Positions 48,792-57,819 of a DNA stretch of 64,000 nt are shown here, in pieces. The notes beneath the pieces were generated by a model. The model was not told where the DNA came from. It did not search any database and saw nothing but the letters and a program-made list of their open reading frames with translations. Numbering within the stretch: position 1 is the first letter of the stretch; each line of letters opens with the position of its first letter. The stretch comes from Affinundibacterium flavidum (GTDB lineage: Bacteria; Pseudomonadota; Gammaproteobacteria; Burkholderiales; Burkholderiaceae_D), in NCBI RefSeq assembly GCF_014284175.1, contig NZ_JACOGA010000015.1:71102-135101 (forward strand), read 5' to 3'. Position numbers and translations under genes: made by a program.

Positions 48792-50447
48792 ATGGCAGCT
48801 AAACAAGTTGTATTCGGCGATGACGCACGTGCAAAAATCGTTAACGGTGTTAACGTTTTGGCTAACGCAGTTAAAGTAACTTTGGGCCCTAAAGGTCGTA
48901 ACGTAGTTTTGGAGCGTTCATACGGCGCGCCTACCGTGACTAAAGACGGTGTGTCAGTTGCTAAAGAAATCGAACTCAAAGACAAGCTCGAAAACATGGG
49001 CGCGCAGTTGGTGAAAGAAGTTGCTTCCCGCACTTCTGACAACGCTGGTGACGGTACAACAACAGCGACAGTATTGGCACAAGCAATCGTGCGCGAAGGC
49101 TTTAAATATGTGGCTGCTGGTTTCAATCCAACGGATTTGAAGCGCGGTATCGACAAAGCAGTTGTGGCTTTGGTAGCGGAAGTTAAAAACATCGCTCGCC
49201 CAACAACGACTAACAAAGAAATCGCTCAAGTTGGTTCTATCTCTGCAAACTCTGACCAAAACATCGGTGACATCATTGCTAAAGCAATGGACAAAGTCGG
49301 CAAAGAAGGCGTGATCACTGTTGAAGATGGTAAGTCTTTGGAAAACGAATTGGATATCGTTGAAGGTATGCAATTTGACCGTGGCTACTTGTCACCGTAC
49401 TTCATCAACAATCCAGAAAAACAAGCTGTGATTTTGGATAACCCATTTGTTTTGTTATACGACAAAAAAGTATCCAACATCCGTGATTTGCTGCCGGTGT
49501 TGGAACAAGTTGCAAAATCTGGTCGTCCATTGTTGATCATCGCAGAAGACGTCGATGGCGAAGCATTGGCAACTTTGGTTGTGAACAACATCCGTGGCAT
49601 CTTGAAAACTGCTGCTGTTAAAGCGCCAGGTTTTGGTGATCGTCGTAAAGCGATGTTGGAAGATATCGCGATTTTGACTGGCGGCCAAGTGATTGCAGAA
49701 GAAGTTGGTTTGACTTTGGAAAAAGCGACTTTGGATCAATTGGGTCAAGCTAAGCGTATCGAAATCAGCAAAGAAAACACCATCATCATCGACGGTGCAG
49801 GTCCTGCTGTTGGTATTGAAGGCCGCGTTAAACAAATCCGCGCACAAATCGAAGAAGCAACATCTGACTACGATAAAGAAAAATTGCAAGAACGCGTTGC
49901 CAAGTTGGCTGGCGGTGTTGCAGTGATCAAAGTTGGTGCTGCTACTGAAGTTGAAATGAAAGAGAAAAAAGCACGCGTTGAAGACGCATTGCACGCTACT
50001 CGTGCAGCGGTTGAAGAAGGCGTTGTTCCTGGCGGTGGCGTTGCCTTGCTCCGCGCACGTGCAGCAGCTGGCGTGATCAAAGGCGACAATCCAGATCAAG
50101 ACGCAGGTATCAAACTCGTTTTGAAAGCAATCGAAGCACCATTGCGTGAAATCGTGGCAAATGCTGGTGGCGAAGCAAGTGTAGTGATCAATGCTGTAGT
50201 CAACGGCACTGGCAACTACGGCTTCAATGCAGCTAACGACACTTACGGCGACATGATCGAAATGGGTATTCTCGATCCAGCTAAAGTAACACGCTCTGCA
50301 TTGCAAAACGCAGCATCTGTTGCTGGCTTGATTTTGACAACCGATGCATTGGTTGCTGAATTGCCAGAAGACAAAGCTGCTGGCGGCGGTCATGGTCACG
50401 ATATGGGTGGCATGGGCGGTATGGGTGGTATGGGCGGCATGATGTAA
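48792..50447 (+). CDS. groEL: chaperonin GroEL
   Basis: A 551-residue protein from ATG 48,792 (GGAG about 8 nt upstream). It begins MAAKQVVFGDDAR and has LGPKGRNVV, GDGTTTATVLAQ (ATP site), EEGVVPGGG and the flexible tail of GGM repeats ending in MM. It forms the double-ring folding chamber with GroES. Length and motifs are normal, and no second groEL is visible in the window. Confidence 0.99.
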   Translation: MAAKQVVFGDDARAKIVNGVNVLANAVKVTLGPKGRNVVLERSYGAPTVTKDGVSVAKEIELKDKLENMGAQLVKEVASRTSDNAGDGTTTATVLAQAIVREGFKYVAAGFNPTDLKRGIDKAVVALVAEVKNIARPTTTNKEIAQVGSISANSDQNIGDIIAKAMDKVGKEGVITVEDGKSLENELDIVEGMQFDRGYLSPYFINNPEKQAVILDNPFVLLYDKKVSNIRDLLPVLEQVAKSGRPLLIIAEDVDGEALATLVVNNIRGILKTAAVKAPGFGDRRKAMLEDIAILTGGQVIAEEVGLTLEKATLDQLGQAKRIEISKENTIIIDGAGPAVGIEGRVKQIRAQIEEATSDYDKEKLQERVAKLAGGVAVIKVGAATEVEMKEKKARVEDALHATRAAVEEGVVPGGGVALLRARAAAGVIKGDNPDQDAGIKLVLKAIEAPLREIVANAGGEASVVINAVVNGTGNYGFNAANDTYGDMIEMGILDPAKVTRSALQNAASVAGLILTTDALVAELPEDKAAGGGHGHDMGGMGGMGGMGGMM

Positions 50448-50540
50448 TCATGTCCTCTTTGGGCGAACGTAGGTGACATATCAGTAATACATCAGTAACA
50501 CATCATCGTTCGCCTGATTTGCGGTCTAGGCAATAACAGC

Positions 50541-50580
50541 AACACTGCAACACTGCAACACTGCAACACTGCAACACAGC
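50541..50580. repeat. octamer tandem repeat after groEL
   Basis: AACACTGC occurs four times exactly, then once as AACACAGC. It lies between groEL and its terminator, outside any gene. A short slippage-prone satellite; no function is evident. Confidence 0.85.
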
Positions 50581-50597
50581 ATTACACACACAATGAG

Positions 50598-50630
50598 AAA
50601 GCCTCGTTATTTCGATAGCGGGGCTTTTTT
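50598..50630 (+). terminator. rho-independent terminator of groESL
   Basis: AAAGCCTCGTTAT pairs with ATAGCGGGGCTTT over 13 positions (two G-T pairs) around a TTCG tetraloop and is followed by a T run. Confidence 0.92.
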
Positions 50631-50667
50631 ATTGCAAACTTCTCGCGCTAATTCATCGCGTTGCGAA

Positions 50668-51330
50668 TCACAATTTACCTTTAATGCTAGTACTTATCGC
50701 GGTCAAATCGTTGGTATTTTCATTTTCGGCCTGATGTAATCGAATACAAAATCGCGCTTTTGCTAAGGGCTTCAGTGTTCCATCGGAGCGAGCTGGCACA
50801 ATGATCCAACGCCCAGGCTCACGGATAATTTTTCCATCGGGAAGTCGTGCTTGAAAAACACAATCGAGCGTCCCCATCGCGACGGCAAATTTTTCGCTCT
50901 TGCTCAATTTGGCAGAGTTTGATCGCACATCTTGCGCCGCTTGTTGTGCGGGTGTAGGTGTATCTTCTACAACAGATTTTGGCACCTGTAATTTGTAACG
51001 ATTCGCGATGTTTCCTAAGGTCGCCCAATCTTTGACTGCAACAGCATTACTTGATGACTCGCTCGCCAATTCGAGTGTACGCCCTTTTTTCGCAGAAGTT
51101 TGTGAACTATCGTTTGCATCGACAGACTTAGCGGACTTATTAATTGCGGCTTTTGGCTCAACTGGTTTGTCTACTGGCTTATCTACTGTTTTAGACGGAG
51201 TCCTCTTCGCAGCATTGTTGGCAAGAGGTATAGGATCAGGTGCTCGTAAGCGATTGAATTGCACGATAGTCATGACAGCATTGGAGGACGTAGTACTCAT
51301 CCACCCGCGTGTACGACTCAGAAAAACCAT
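50668..51330 (-). CDS. uncharacterised Lys/Ser-rich protein
   Basis: About 220 residues from the ATG at 51,330. Other in-frame starts are TTG 51,357, ATG 51,300 and ATG 51,273, and none has a good RBS, so the start is uncertain. Residues about 40-125 are low-complexity (VDKPVDKPVEPK, then Ser/Ala/Lys-rich). The C-terminal part (GTLDCVFQARLPDGKIIREPGRWIIVPARSDGTLKPLAKARFCI) looks folded and resembles no family I can name. The Pro/Lys-rich middle recalls periplasm-spanning proteins, but no clear membrane anchor is seen. Confidence 0.6.
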   Translation of the reverse strand: MVFLSRTRGWMSTTSSNAVMTIVQFNRLRAPDPIPLANNAAKRTPSKTVDKPVDKPVEPKAAINKSAKSVDANDSSQTSAKKGRTLELASESSSNAVAVKDWATLGNIANRYKLQVPKSVVEDTPTPAQQAAQDVRSNSAKLSKSEKFAVAMGTLDCVFQARLPDGKIIREPGRWIIVPARSDGTLKPLAKARFCIRLHQAENENTNDLTAISTSIKGKL

Positions 51331-51480
51331 GATCAGTGCATGGAACGACACGATCAAGCACCATATCGAATCAACCGTGATACGCGAGCGGAACTTACTA
51401 ATCCTGTTTTTATCATCGGCGACAATGTTTTATATTAAAAAAATAAAGATAATACAGTAGGATTTGTGTAAATTTGACTC

Positions 51481-51551
51481 GTAGGATGCGCCGCGCGCAT
51501 CATGATTCGAGCTTGCCCCCAATCTGAAGCTGTGCGCACCGCGCACCCTAC
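51481..51551. repeat. imperfect inverted repeat (GTAGGRTGCGC type)
   Basis: GTAGGATGCGCCGCGCGCAT and the complement-like GCGCACCGCGCACCCTAC pair over about 17 of 20 positions across a 30-nt spacer. It lies upstream of the OPT gene. Similar GC-rich TAGGGTGCGC repeats are dispersed in many betaproteobacterial genomes (general knowledge). Confidence 0.7.
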
Positions 51552-51640
51552 GTCATTTATTGTTCTGAATACATCACTCAGCTTGACAGCACTACCACTG
51601 CCCTTGATACTTCTTGCACAACAAAAGTCAGGAGATCGCA

Positions 51641-53629
51641 GTGGCAATTCAACAGCTCAATGAAGAACAAGTGAAATCCTGGTCGCGCCAGCAAAAAGAT
51701 CAGTGGTGGCTAGATCATGTCTATCGCGGCGATATGGCGCAACTCAGTTGGCGCTCTGGTTTGACTGGTTTTTTATTGGGCGGAATACTGTCGGCTACTG
51801 CGATGTACATCGGTGCTAAGACTGGTATTTCTATCGGTGTGAATTTGATTTCTGTGATTCTCGCCTTCGGCTTATTCAGAGCTTTAGACAATGCTGGTAT
51901 CGCAAAAAATTTCACCATTCTAGAAAATAATTGCACGCAATCGATCGCCACTTCTGCTGGTTATATGACGATGCCTTTAGTCGCTTGCCTGCCCGCCTAC
52001 ATGATGATTACGTCGACGATTCCTTCGTGGTGGCAAATGCTGATCTGGATGGTGATTATTGCGATCCTTGGTGTCTTATTAGCTTTTCCGCTCAAGCGTC
52101 GTTTCATCAATGAAGATCAACTCCCCTTCCCCGAAGGCAATGCCTGCGGTGTGGTGCTTGATACGCTCTACACTGGCGATGCTGACTCCGGCATTTTTAA
52201 AGCAAAATTATTAGCTAAAGTAGGGTTATGGACTGCAGCCTTGCAAGTCATTCTCAGCGATGGTTGGATGAAGTTAATCCAGTTCAAAGTACTGCGCATG
52301 GATCAGTGGGCTGGGCTCACCGAGCCGTGGTTTCTGAAAGAGCGTCTCGATACCTATTATTATCAAGCGGCTGTTAAATACGATTTGTGGATACCCAAAA
52401 TTCTGGGCACAGATTTTCGTACCTTGGGTTTACGCTTTACGCTAGACGCCACGATGTTAGGTGTTGGCGCATTGATGGGCATCCGTGTTGCCACCAGTTG
52501 TCTGATCGGTGCGGTACTCAATTTTGCGATTCTGGGACCGATCATGATTAGCCGTGGCGAGATCGCACCACGTATGGGACTAGATGGTCAGCTTGTACCT
52601 TTGTCGCGCGTAGAGATATTGAATCAGTGGTCGCTGTGGTGGGGCATCGTGATCATGGTGGTCGCCGCTTTGATCAGCTTATTTGCCAAGCCAGAAATTT
52701 TTAAAGGCTTATCGCGCCTGTTCAAATCTGAAGCAAAAAGCAATCAGACGCACGATCCCTTAGCGCATATTGAAGTGCCGCTGTGGATCTCTTATCTGGG
52801 TGTGCCTGTCTTTAGTTTTTTAGGTGTGTGGGCGACGCATAGTTTTTTTGGCGTGCCATGGATGTTCGCGTTTATCTCTTTAGCGTTAGTGTATTTGCTA
52901 ACCGTGATCTGTATTAATTCTATGGCGCTGACATCTTGGATACCAACCAGCGGCTTATCGAAGATTACGCAATTTTCTATGGGTGCTTTAGATCGCAGCA
53001 ATCCGGCGACGAATTTAATTCCGGCCGGGATGTCAGCAGAAGTCGCTTCCAGTGCTGCTAGTCTATTATCGGACATCAAACCTGGCTATATGTTGGGTGC
53101 CAAACCGCGGCATCAAGTCTTAGGTCATTTGATCGGGATTTTTTCCGGCACATTGGCGTGCATCCCTGTGTATTTTTTATTGTTCTTGCCACCAGATGCA
53201 AACGGCGTACGTCATACTGCGACCATTATCACGGATCAATTCGCCTTCCCTGCCGCGATGCAATGGAAAGGCGTCGCCGAACTGATAGGCCATGGTTTCA
53301 ATAACCTATCGCATAGCGCGATCATCTCCATCATCGTCGCTGCAATTGCTGCGGTGGTGTTTGAAATCGCTACCATCGTGAGCAAAGGCCGCTTCCCGAT
53401 TTCCGCCATCTCTATCGGTCTGGGTGTGGTCTTGCCACCAGAAGCGGTGCTGGCAATGTGGATAGGCGCGTTTGTATTTTGGCTGATGGAAAACAAGCAT
53501 CGCAGCGGTCCAAAAGACAGTACGGGTTATAGCGTTTGGGTTGACGGTATGCAAGCGGTCGCAGCAGGTTTATTAGCTGGCTCTGCCTTGATAGGTATAG
53601 GTAATGCGATGTTGAATGTCTTGATGTAA
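51641..53629 (+). CDS. OPT family oligopeptide transporter
   Basis: A 662-residue inner-membrane protein from the GTG at 51,641 (AGGAG 6 nt upstream); an in-frame TTG at 51,614 lies before the RBS. About 15-16 hydrophobic segments run from residue 35 to the end. Conserved OPT features: LTGFLLGGILSATAMYIGAKTGI at the start of the membrane part, FPEGNACG, the GIRVATSCLIGA region, PAGMSAEVASSAASLLSD, and a C-terminal GxxxPPEAVLAMWIGA. Family members import peptides or metal-chelate complexes by proton symport. The substrate is not predictable here. Confidence 0.93.
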   Translation: MAIQQLNEEQVKSWSRQQKDQWWLDHVYRGDMAQLSWRSGLTGFLLGGILSATAMYIGAKTGISIGVNLISVILAFGLFRALDNAGIAKNFTILENNCTQSIATSAGYMTMPLVACLPAYMMITSTIPSWWQMLIWMVIIAILGVLLAFPLKRRFINEDQLPFPEGNACGVVLDTLYTGDADSGIFKAKLLAKVGLWTAALQVILSDGWMKLIQFKVLRMDQWAGLTEPWFLKERLDTYYYQAAVKYDLWIPKILGTDFRTLGLRFTLDATMLGVGALMGIRVATSCLIGAVLNFAILGPIMISRGEIAPRMGLDGQLVPLSRVEILNQWSLWWGIVIMVVAALISLFAKPEIFKGLSRLFKSEAKSNQTHDPLAHIEVPLWISYLGVPVFSFLGVWATHSFFGVPWMFAFISLALVYLLTVICINSMALTSWIPTSGLSKITQFSMGALDRSNPATNLIPAGMSAEVASSAASLLSDIKPGYMLGAKPRHQVLGHLIGIFSGTLACIPVYFLLFLPPDANGVRHTATIITDQFAFPAAMQWKGVAELIGHGFNNLSHSAIISIIVAAIAAVVFEIATIVSKGRFPISAISIGLGVVLPPEAVLAMWIGAFVFWLMENKHRSGPKDSTGYSVWVDGMQAVAAGLLAGSALIGIGNAMLNVLM

Positions 53630-53701
53630 GACGGCACAGCTGAATCACTAATGCCATTCAGCTAAGCAGACAAGCTCATAGTTTGTCGTTCCCGCGTTGG
53701 C

Positions 53702-53822
53702 GAGACCTCTGCACAACCTACTGCGCGACCGAATTTTGAGCCTGCGATGCTCGCTGTGCTCTAGCACAGGTGCGCTTCTCGGCTCAAACTTCGACCGCTC
53801 GCTACGGTTGTGCAGAGGTCTC
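53702..53822. repeat. palindromic element, copy 2, with perfect 17-bp ends
   Basis: GAGACCTCTGCACAACC (53,702-53,718) and its exact complement GGTTGTGCAGAGGTCTC (53,806-53,822) bound a 121-bp unit. The inner stem CTGTGCT/AGCACAG encloses a CT loop, and TTTGAGCC/GGCTCAAA forms a middle stem. The core aligns base for base in length with the element in the groES-groEL spacer. Confidence 0.9.
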
Positions 53823-53824
53823 TA

Positions 53825-53885
53825 GGCGGGAATCCAGTGACGTAACAGCTTAAAGACACTAGATTCCCGCCTGCGCGGGAATGAC
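53825..53885. repeat. GGCGGGAATC dispersed repeat pair
   Basis: GGCGGGAATCCAGTG (53,825-53,839) and CACTAGATTCCCGCC (53,857-53,871) are inverted with one mismatch. The second continues into TGCGCGGGAATGAC, giving its own hairpin. This TTCCCGCC/GCGGGAA type is a common dispersed repeat in betaproteobacteria. A half-site GTCGTTCCCGCG lies at about 53,685, on the other side of palindromic copy 2. Confidence 0.85.
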
Positions 53886-53934
53886 AGTTCATCTTGCAGG
53901 GCTTAACTGAACGGCATCATCGCTAAATAAATGG

Positions 53935-53984
53935 AATAGCACCGATGTCCTTCGCAAGTATGCAAGACTGGTGCTATTTTTTTA
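53935..53984 (+). terminator. terminator after the OPT gene, overlapping the DTW gene end
   Basis: AATAGCACC pairs with GGTGCTATT over 9 bp across a 26-nt loop and is followed by seven Ts on the plus strand. The right arm contains the stop codon of the convergent DTW gene. Confidence 0.75.
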
Positions 53985-54654
53985 CGCGCAGTAAATTATT
54001 CACACCAAACTCTATCTGCAGCGCATTGAATGCATCAAAGGCTAGTAACAAATCTGCGACTTGCGGATTGTGCGGTTCGACTTGCATCAAGGCATAAGTG
54101 CAAGCCTCTAAAGTCGAGAGCTGATCCTCTGCATGCGCATGCCGGATCTGATAGCGCGATGTTGGCACTTCACTCAATGCGTAGCGCGGCATTTCTTGTA
54201 GTAAGGGATTTTGCAGCAGCATTTGTTTACTGTGGCGCCAGCTTGCATCAATCAATACGAGTCGAATCGCTGTGTCTGAGCCGGGTTGATACGATGACGC
54301 TGCTGGCAAGCTAGCAACCGTGCTATCAGGATACAGTAACACGTTGGTTTTTCCATCAGTATGTAAGCGTTGCCTCAATGTATTTGCATCAAACACTTCA
54401 CCCACCGCAATCGTGCTCTGTGGCAAACATAAGTGCAACAATCGTGCGCTGCCTTTGACATGATGCACCTCGGCAGGATGCTGCAAAATCAGTACTTCGG
54501 TTTCGCATTCCACTCGACGTGCGCAGGCACAAATACAGGCGCGAAGTGCGCGCTGACACTGCGAGCAAACTGGCCGCCTTTTTTGTGCAAGTGTGCTCGA
54601 CCCTGCGTTCGCTTGTAGATTTTCTTCAGCGTCTTCTAGCTGGGTTTGCGCCAT
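53974..54654 (-). CDS. DTW-domain tRNA-uridine aminocarboxypropyltransferase
   Basis: A 226-residue protein from ATG 54,654. The cysteine-rich start (RPVCSQCQRALRACICA, about residues 29-46) is typical of the DTW family, followed by VLILQHPAEVHHVKGSARLL, VLLYPDST, LIDASWRHSKQML (the DTW motif, here DASW) and LSTLEACTYAL. Family members such as E. coli TapT form acp3U in tRNA from S-adenosylmethionine. It starts 13 nt after the epimerase gene, so it is probably in one unit with it. Confidence 0.92.
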   Translation of the reverse strand: MAQTQLEDAEENLQANAGSSTLAQKRRPVCSQCQRALRACICACARRVECETEVLILQHPAEVHHVKGSARLLHLCLPQSTIAVGEVFDANTLRQRLHTDGKTNVLLYPDSTVASLPAASSYQPGSDTAIRLVLIDASWRHSKQMLLQNPLLQEMPRYALSEVPTSRYQIRHAHAEDQLSTLEACTYALMQVEPHNPQVADLLLAFDAFNALQIEFGVNNLLRVKK

Positions 54655-54667
54655 TTTCGCCAAGACT

Positions 54668-55567
54668 TTACCGCTTAAGTAAATTGGCTAATGCAGCGGA
54701 TAAGTCTGGAAATTCAAATTGAAATCCCCTCGCCAGCAAGGCTTTCGGCAATACTTTTTGCCCAGTCAATAGCAAATCTGCACGTTCGCCTAATACCAAG
54801 TTCAACACAAATGCAGGCGTAGTAAACAGCGCAGGACGATGCAAAGTATGGGCGAGAATCTGCGTGAATTCTGCATTAGTAACAACCATAGGCGCCGTCA
54901 AATTAAATGCGCCGTGGGCTTGTTCATCATCTAGCAGGCGCAACACCGCGCGTTGGTAATCTTGTCGATGTATCCAACTCATCCATTGCTTGCCATTACC
55001 TAAACGGCTACCCAACCCCCATTGGAATGGTAGCAGCATTTTTTTGAGTACCCCGCCCGCCTCGTCTAAAACCAGGCCAGTTCTTAGGTAGCCAAGGCGC
55101 ACACCCAGTTCTTTTGCAGGTGCCGCGGCTTCCTCCCATTGCTTACAAAGCATGGCTGAAAAATCGTCGCCAGCGGCTGCATCTTCGTAGTTGATTTCTT
55201 CTGGATGGATACCGTAATAACCTATCGCTGAACCACTCAAGAGTACGCGTGGTTTGATCTGTGCTTGACGAATTTTCTCGATGAGTTTGTGCGTCAAACC
55301 AACCCTGCTATCGAGTAATACCTGCTTACGCCGCGCACTCCAGGCTTTATCGATAATCGGCTCGCCCGCCAAATTAATAATCGCGTCAACATGTTGATCT
55401 GGCTGCCAGTCATCCAGACTTGTCAGAACACGTACATCTGCACCACACAGACTGGCCACCATATGCGGACGACGACTCACGACGGTCACCTGATCGCCAC
55501 GTGCTGTCAACGCCGCACATAAGCGACGCCCGATCAATCCGGTTCCACCAGTAATCAAAATATGCAT
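54668..55567 (-). CDS. TIGR01777/YfcH-type NAD(P)-dependent epimerase
   Basis: A 299-residue protein from ATG 55,567, since MHILITGGTGLIGRRL is the canonical Rossmann start. An extended frame upstream is Ala/Ser-rich junk from the intergenic repeat. Further motifs are INLAGEPI, VLLSGSAIGYYG (Ser and Tyr of the SDR active site), LGYLRTGLVLDEAGG, SWIHRQDY and GAFNLTAP. The family is often labelled as SulA-like, but its physiological role is not established. It lies between a TonB-like gene and the DTW gene, all in the same direction. Confidence 0.92.
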   Translation of the reverse strand: MHILITGGTGLIGRRLCAALTARGDQVTVVSRRPHMVASLCGADVRVLTSLDDWQPDQHVDAIINLAGEPIIDKAWSARRKQVLLDSRVGLTHKLIEKIRQAQIKPRVLLSGSAIGYYGIHPEEINYEDAAAGDDFSAMLCKQWEEAAAPAKELGVRLGYLRTGLVLDEAGGVLKKMLLPFQWGLGSRLGNGKQWMSWIHRQDYQRAVLRLLDDEQAHGAFNLTAPMVVTNAEFTQILAHTLHRPALFTTPAFVLNLVLGERADLLLTGQKVLPKALLARGFQFEFPDLSAALANLLKR

Positions 55568-55665
55568 GTTATTTCCGTTCTTATTTGCATTCCTATTTCT
55601 GGGCGCAACTTTTGCAACTGAACTTGCAGCCGAACTTGCAGCTAAACTGAGATCTGAACTCAGCA

Positions 55666-57669
55666 CTAAAAAGTCGATGGCAAATTATCCAGAATGCGTA
55701 ATTTATCGCCAAAACTCCACACTCGCTGGATCTCAATCACATCGTATTTCAATGCCAATGCGGGAGGAAACGCAGAATACGGTGAATTCGCCATAATAAT
55801 ATTGCGCGCCTTTTCGTCAATCGCACGAGAACCGCTACTGCGCATGATCGTTACTTCTTCTATGCTGCCATCACTGCGCACGACCATATTGATCTGCACA
55901 TTATGTTCGACATCGCTCAAAGTCCGTCGCTCATAAATCAAATTACCATTGCGTTCCAGCTTATGTTTCAAACTATCGACATACATGCGCAAGGGAACTT
56001 CCTTGTCATAAGCGCCCAGAAAACTGCGTCTGCGCGCCGATTTTTCATCAGCTAATTTACTATTCGACGGCGTTGATTTCAACAAATCGGTATTGCGTGC
56101 TTGTTCGCGCAAACGACTGGCGAGATCACCTTTTCCTAAATTTTGCGTGAGCGCTCCACTGTTATTCGCGTTACCCGAGGTGCCACTGCCACCCTTGCCA
56201 TCGCCAAAGACATCACTGCGATTGGATGCTGCTTGACGCGATGCGGCAATCGCTGCTTCGCGTTCGGCATTGGCGCGTGCTGCATCGGCCAAAGCCTTTT
56301 GCTCTGCTAATCTTTGTTCCTGTGCTTTTTGCTCGGCTAGCTTTTGTTCCGCCAATTTTTGTTGTGCGATCTTTTGCTCTAGCGCGCGTTGCTCCGCTAA
56401 CTTTTGCTCAGCGATTTTTTGTTCCAACAATTTTTGCTCTAGCTGTTTTTGCTCGGCTGCCTTTTGTTCTGCGACCTTTTGTTCTGCAATTTGTAACTGA
56501 CGTTGGGCTTCTGCGCGTTTCGCTTCTAATTCTTCTTGGCGCTGACGTTCAGCAATTTCTAAGGCGCGCTTTTTCTCCGCTTGCTCTTCCGCCAATTTCT
56601 GACGCAACTGCGCCTGTGCCAAGGCTTCTTGTTTTTGCTGTTCTTGTTCTTGCGCTAATTGGCGCAAACGCTTTTGCTCCGCTTGTCGAGTTTGTTCTTC
56701 TTGTTTCAGCGTTTCTTGCGTTAATAACTCTTGACGCTTGGCTTCACGCATAGCATCTTCCAAAGCCTGCTCGCGTTGCTTTTGTTCGACGGTTGCCTTC
56801 TGTTGCGCTAGAATTTTTTGCTGTGCTAATTGTTCATTCTGTTGGCGCTTTAATTCGTTCGCTTGCTGCTGAATCTGCTGCAAACGTTCCGCCTCTTGCT
56901 GTTTTTGTTTTTCTTCATTCGCTTTCGCAATTTGTTGCAGGCGCTCCGCTTCTTGCTGTTTTTTCTCTGCTAAAAGTTTTTCCTGTGCCAGTTTTTTTTG
57001 TTTTAACTCCTCTTCGCGCTTTTGTTCTGCGAGCAAATCCGCTTCCGCGTTTTTGTCGATAATCGCATCCTCTGGAATCGCTTCTAATTTTTGCTTGCTC
57101 TCTTTCTTATCTTGCGCATGTCGTTCTAACTCTTCTTCGCTCGTCAGTGGCACCACGAAATCATCATTCTTGATGCGATCTTGTGCGATGATGCGCGTCG
57201 GCGATTCAGATGGCGGTGGCACACGTTTTTCAGGCAGTGGCGATGGTACAGGCTTTACACTCTTAAGCGGTTTGGTCGGTTTCTTAGCGGGTGGAACTGG
57301 TTCTGGCTTAGCTTGCATAGCCAGCACTTGCAAACCTGTCGGCGGGGCCGTCAACTTAGGGATGGGCGCTGGTAAGATGGGGATAGGTAACTTAAAAAGC
57401 TCAGGCGTGGTCACTGCGGGAGTCGGTAGCACTGGTGCCGCCTTCGGAGCTGGGCTGGCGATTTCTACCTGCAGGGTTTGAACTGGTGTACGCCGTTCTT
57501 TCCATGGCACCTCAAGGCTAGGAAAATCCAAGCCAGGAATACCAAATTGCAAAGATAAAATCAGGGCGTGTGCGATCAGTGATACCAGAATACCACCCAT
57601 CAAGCGGCGATTTGCCAAAGCATCATCGCGCATTACCTGGGGTTCTTCGGGAGTAGAATCAAAACGCAT
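55666..57669 (-). CDS. TolA-like energy transducer TonB with long coiled coil
   Basis: A 667-residue protein. A single membrane anchor (about residues 24-44, GGILVSLIAHALIL) follows a short cytosolic tail, then a Pro/Lys-rich part (about 60-160). A Gln/Glu/Lys/Ala-rich helical stretch runs about 185-500 with near-heptad AEQK and LAEQK repeats. The C-terminal TonB-type domain (about 565-667) has LRMYVDSLKHKLERNGNLIYE, VVRSDGSIEEVTIMRSSGSRAIDEKA and AFPPALA. It should transmit proton-motive force across the periplasm. The helical arm is much longer than in classical TonB and recalls TolA. Confidence 0.92.
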   Translation of the reverse strand: MRFDSTPEEPQVMRDDALANRRLMGGILVSLIAHALILSLQFGIPGLDFPSLEVPWKERRTPVQTLQVEIASPAPKAAPVLPTPAVTTPELFKLPIPILPAPIPKLTAPPTGLQVLAMQAKPEPVPPAKKPTKPLKSVKPVPSPLPEKRVPPPSESPTRIIAQDRIKNDDFVVPLTSEEELERHAQDKKESKQKLEAIPEDAIIDKNAEADLLAEQKREEELKQKKLAQEKLLAEKKQQEAERLQQIAKANEEKQKQQEAERLQQIQQQANELKRQQNEQLAQQKILAQQKATVEQKQREQALEDAMREAKRQELLTQETLKQEEQTRQAEQKRLRQLAQEQEQQKQEALAQAQLRQKLAEEQAEKKRALEIAERQRQEELEAKRAEAQRQLQIAEQKVAEQKAAEQKQLEQKLLEQKIAEQKLAEQRALEQKIAQQKLAEQKLAEQKAQEQRLAEQKALADAARANAEREAAIAASRQAASNRSDVFGDGKGGSGTSGNANNSGALTQNLGKGDLASRLREQARNTDLLKSTPSNSKLADEKSARRRSFLGAYDKEVPLRMYVDSLKHKLERNGNLIYERRTLSDVEHNVQINMVVRSDGSIEEVTIMRSSGSRAIDEKARNIIMANSPYSAFPPALALKYDVIEIQRVWSFGDKLRILDNLPSTF

Positions 57670-57819
57670 GCAAATTGATATTCATAAGAAACAATGAATC
57701 TTCATTATCCCAGATTTTCTGTTTTTCACTGGATTTTCTAGTTTTCTTATGCAGGGGTGTTGCATGTATCGCTGTTGTCATACGCTACATATTAATTTGT
57801 GCTGCAATCGTGCTGCAAA

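Noticed and set aside
49455..50399. A 314-codon minus-strand frame opposite groEL
   Set aside because: A Cys/Phe/Asn-rich shadow of the highly codon-biased groEL gene.
50541..50580. Possible CRISPR-like or attachment repeat after groEL
   Set aside because: Units are 8 bp and directly adjacent; a simple satellite.
56226..57062. Plus-strand Cys/Phe/Ala-rich frames opposite the TonB gene
   Set aside because: They are produced by the AEQK-type repeats read antisense.
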